Below the pieces are notes generated by a model. The model did not search any database and was not told the origin of the DNA. It worked only from the letters and a program-made list of their open reading frames with translations. Positions 62,190 to 64,000 of a stretch of 64,000 nucleotides of DNA are shown piece by piece (the first letter of the stretch is position 1; every line of letters begins with the position of its first letter). The stretch covers positions 186,001 to 250,000 of the forward strand of contig JAXLVN010000002.1 in assembly GCA_046328995.1 (NCBI GenBank), given 5' to 3'. This DNA is from JADJXV01 sp046328995. Its GTDB lineage: Bacteria; Bacteroidota; Ignavibacteria; Kapaibacteriales; UBA961. The translations under genes were made by a program, and so were the position numbers.

Positions 62190-64000
62190 ATGTCAACAAT
62201 CCTTCTGGCGCTTTTTATCGCCGTCTTGCTCCCGGGAATGATACCCGGATTCCTTGCTGCACAACAGCTATCGCGGCCGGATATGCGAATATCGGCCTCC
62301 TCTTCCTATATCCAAAATCAGGGTCAATGGCCGTCCGAGGTACTCTTCATGGCTCAGGCACAGGGCATGAATGTATGGCTGACGTCCGATGGAAAACTCA
62401 TCTACGACGTGTACCAAAGTACGTCAAGCGCGTTACCTGCGCAGGAGGGAGCGCGTAACCGGAAAGGGCAGGTCATTGTCATGGATATTGTCGGTGCCAA
62501 TCGGCGGATGACAGTGCAGGGAGCCGATGATTCCCGCGAAGGCACACGGAATTATTTTATGGGTAATCAGCCCCGCGCATGGCGAACGAATATACCGGCA
62601 TTCGGCAAGGTGGTATGTTCTGATATTTATCGTGGAATTGATGCTGTCTATACATTGCAGGACGGTAAGCCACGCTATGATTTTATTATCCATCCCGGTG
62701 GAAGACCCGAAGATATTACCCTGCGCTTCACCGGCGCCGATGCGGTGAATGTCAGTAATAAAAATGGTGTGGAGCTCTCTACCGTGCTCGGTAGTGTCGT
62801 CAATGGTAATATCTACGCATATCAAATCATTAATGGACGACAAGTGCAGGTGCGCTGTAGCTTCGAGCAGCATGGTGATGAGGTAAAATTTGCCGTCGAT
62901 ACCTATGACCGGGAGCGGCAGCTCGTCATCGATCCGCTCGTCTATTCAACGTATCTCGGGGGATCGGGCATCGATGAAGTGACGGCAATGAAAGTCGATA
63001 CGGCAGGCAATGTAGTCGTGACAGGCGTCACCGACTCGCCGAATTTCCCGACGGTCAAGGGTTCGTATGATCTGACCGCTCACGGCCTTACCGATGTCTT
63101 TGTCGCTAAATTTGATAAAACACTCTCCAAGATGCTCTTTGCCACTTATCTCGGCGGCGGCTCGGAAGACAAGCCCAATGGTATTGCAATAGATGTCGTC
63201 AGTGGGGGAATTTATATTGCCGGCGAGACATCATCATCGAATTTTCCTACTACCGACGGTGTATGGAAGCCGATATATATCGGAGGGATAGATGCATTTG
63301 CAGCACGACTCAGCAGCAACGGCAGCATCCTGCAATACTCGACCTATATCGGCGGTACCAAGGACGACCGGGCTCTGGGAATCTGCGTCGATGCTACGGG
63401 CAAAGCTACTCTCTGCGGGGAAACAAATTCCACGAATTTTCCGACCAATGGTGCAAGTACCTATCAGGTCGCTACCGGAGGAAAGTATGATGGATTCATA
63501 ACGCGCCTGCGACCAACCGGCATCGGTATAGACTTCTCCACCTATCTCGGCGGCACAGGAGATGACCGAGTAAATGCCATCGACTGCGATCCGGGAGGCA
63601 CAGTCATTTGCTTCGGTGGAGAAACCAATGGCGGCTTACAGAAAACCTATCCCGCGGGATTCTCAGCGGTGTATTGTTATAACGGTAAATTCAATACCGG
63701 TAATTTCTATGACGGTTTCGTCGGAAAGATGTCCGGCGCGGGCACATTGGCTGAGTTCGGCAAGCATTTTCTAACCTATATCGGCGACGCAAAAAATGAT
63801 CGTGTACTTTCGGTCACTCTTCTGCCGTCAGGAGATGTCATCGTCGCCGGCGAGACGGAGGGCGGCGCAGGTAACAAAGGATTCCCCTCCTCCGGCAGTA
63901 CGCAGACGAGTGGCGGAACCGATTGCTTTGTCTCAAAATTAAATTCCAGTGGAAATACCCTTGCTGCATCGTATATGTTTGGCGGCAGTGGTAATGAATC
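62190..64000 (+). CDS. SBBP-repeat beta-propeller exported protein (3' end beyond window)
   Basis: An open frame runs from ATG 62190 to the right edge (603 codons) with no stop. A signal peptide (MSTILLALFIAVLLPGMIPGFLAAQ) is followed by the domain that usually precedes SBBP repeats (YIQNQGQWPSEVLFMAQAQG, NYFMGNQPRAWRTNIPAFGKV, YDFIIHPGGRPEDITLRF). SBBP repeats follow, recognisable from about residue 250 as YSTYLGGSGIDEV, FATYLGGGSEDKPNGIAID, YSTYIGGTKDDRALGICVD and FSTYLGGTGDDRVNAI. These fold as a beta-propeller on secreted proteins. A T9SS sorting domain would be expected beyond the window. The start is the first Met giving a signal peptide; no strong Shine-Dalgarno sequence is present. 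Confidence 0.88.
   Translation, partial: MSTILLALFIAVLLPGMIPGFLAAQQLSRPDMRISASSSYIQNQGQWPSEVLFMAQAQGMNVWLTSDGKLIYDVYQSTSSALPAQEGARNRKGQVIVMDIVGANRRMTVQGADDSREGTRNYFMGNQPRAWRTNIPAFGKVVCSDIYRGIDAVYTLQDGKPRYDFIIHPGGRPEDITLRFTGADAVNVSNKNGVELSTVLGSVVNGNIYAYQIINGRQVQVRCSFEQHGDEVKFAVDTYDRERQLVIDPLVYSTYLGGSGIDEVTAMKVDTAGNVVVTGVTDSPNFPTVKGSYDLTAHGLTDVFVAKFDKTLSKMLFATYLGGGSEDKPNGIAIDVVSGGIYIAGETSSSNFPTTDGVWKPIYIGGIDAFAARLSSNGSILQYSTYIGGTKDDRALGICVDATGKATLCGETNSTNFPTNGASTYQVATGGKYDGFITRLRPTGIGIDFSTYLGGTGDDRVNAIDCDPGGTVICFGGETNGGLQKTYPAGFSAVYCYNGKFNTGNFYDGFVGKMSGAGTLAEFGKHFLTYIGDAKNDRVLSVTLLPSGDVIVAGETEGGAGNKGFPSSGSTQTSGGTDCFVSKLNSSGNTLAASYMFGGSGNE

Noticed and set aside
61743..62458. Short plus-strand frames at 61743-61949 and 62063-62458
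   Set aside because: No domain pattern; the second overlaps the better-supported SBBP-repeat gene starting at 62190 in another frame.

Overview
The window looks like a chromosome segment from a member of the Bacteroidota/Ignavibacteriota (FCB) group; an Ignavibacteria/Kapabacteria-like organism is my best guess. The evidence is many exported proteins with type IX secretion (T9SS) C-terminal sorting domains, TonB-dependent receptors, an SBBP-repeat protein, promoters fitting the Bacteroidota TTTG-N19/20-TAnnTTTG pattern, a Sec/lipoprotein (clade II) nitrous oxide reductase, and many dispersed hairpin repeats. No rRNA, tRNA, CRISPR array, prophage or complete insertion sequence was recognised.

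Layout. 1-8.3 kb (minus strand): a partial exported protein, an SGNH esterase, a class 3 lipase with a ricin-type lectin domain, a long helical exported protein with a central hydrophobic segment, and a lipoprotein. 8.7-19.1 kb (plus): T9SS cargo, namely two tandem beta-lactamase-fold serine hydrolases, a GH18 chitinase-like enzyme, a secreted cyclophilin and a beta-helix protein. 19.5-23.0 kb (plus): a DUF2975/HTH pair, then an ArsR-SRPBCC cassette behind a promoter with two operator-like repeats. 23.1-35.2 kb (minus): a nitrous oxide reduction module reading Rrf2 regulator, RIC repair protein, fasciclin lipoprotein, cytochrome c, NosZ, NosL fusion, NosD, NosF, NosY, YtkA-like lipoprotein and an OprC/NosA-like copper receptor.

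35.8-43.3 kb: a PAS-LuxR regulator divergent from a TonB receptor, a two-gene Aer-type aerotaxis receptor, an aminotransferase and an acetyltransferase. 43.5-47.1 kb (plus): a methyltransferase fused to an Mrr-like nuclease domain and a PKD-like domain, followed by an AT-rich gene with a SMEK-like N-terminus; together they form a candidate defence pair. 47.2-53.7 kb (minus): a fibronectin III protein, an 11-copy 21-bp minisatellite, a beta-propeller T9SS protein, and a YadA-head/S74-chaperone/T9SS chimera. 54-64 kb: M24 peptidase, OmpA-family protein, GT9 glycosyltransferase, REC-histidine kinase, AI-2E family permease, bacilliredoxin and a partial SBBP-repeat protein.

How parts may work together. 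The nos genes form a nearly self-contained N2O-respiration unit with its own copper entry route (outer-membrane receptor, periplasmic lipoprotein, NosL and the NosDFY transporter). A TATGAC-N4-GTCATA palindrome before the RIC gene and a near-identical one before the aerotaxis operon lie at exactly the same distance from TAATTT(T/C)G boxes. This suggests that one Crp/Fnr-type activator couples N-oxide handling to redox taxis.
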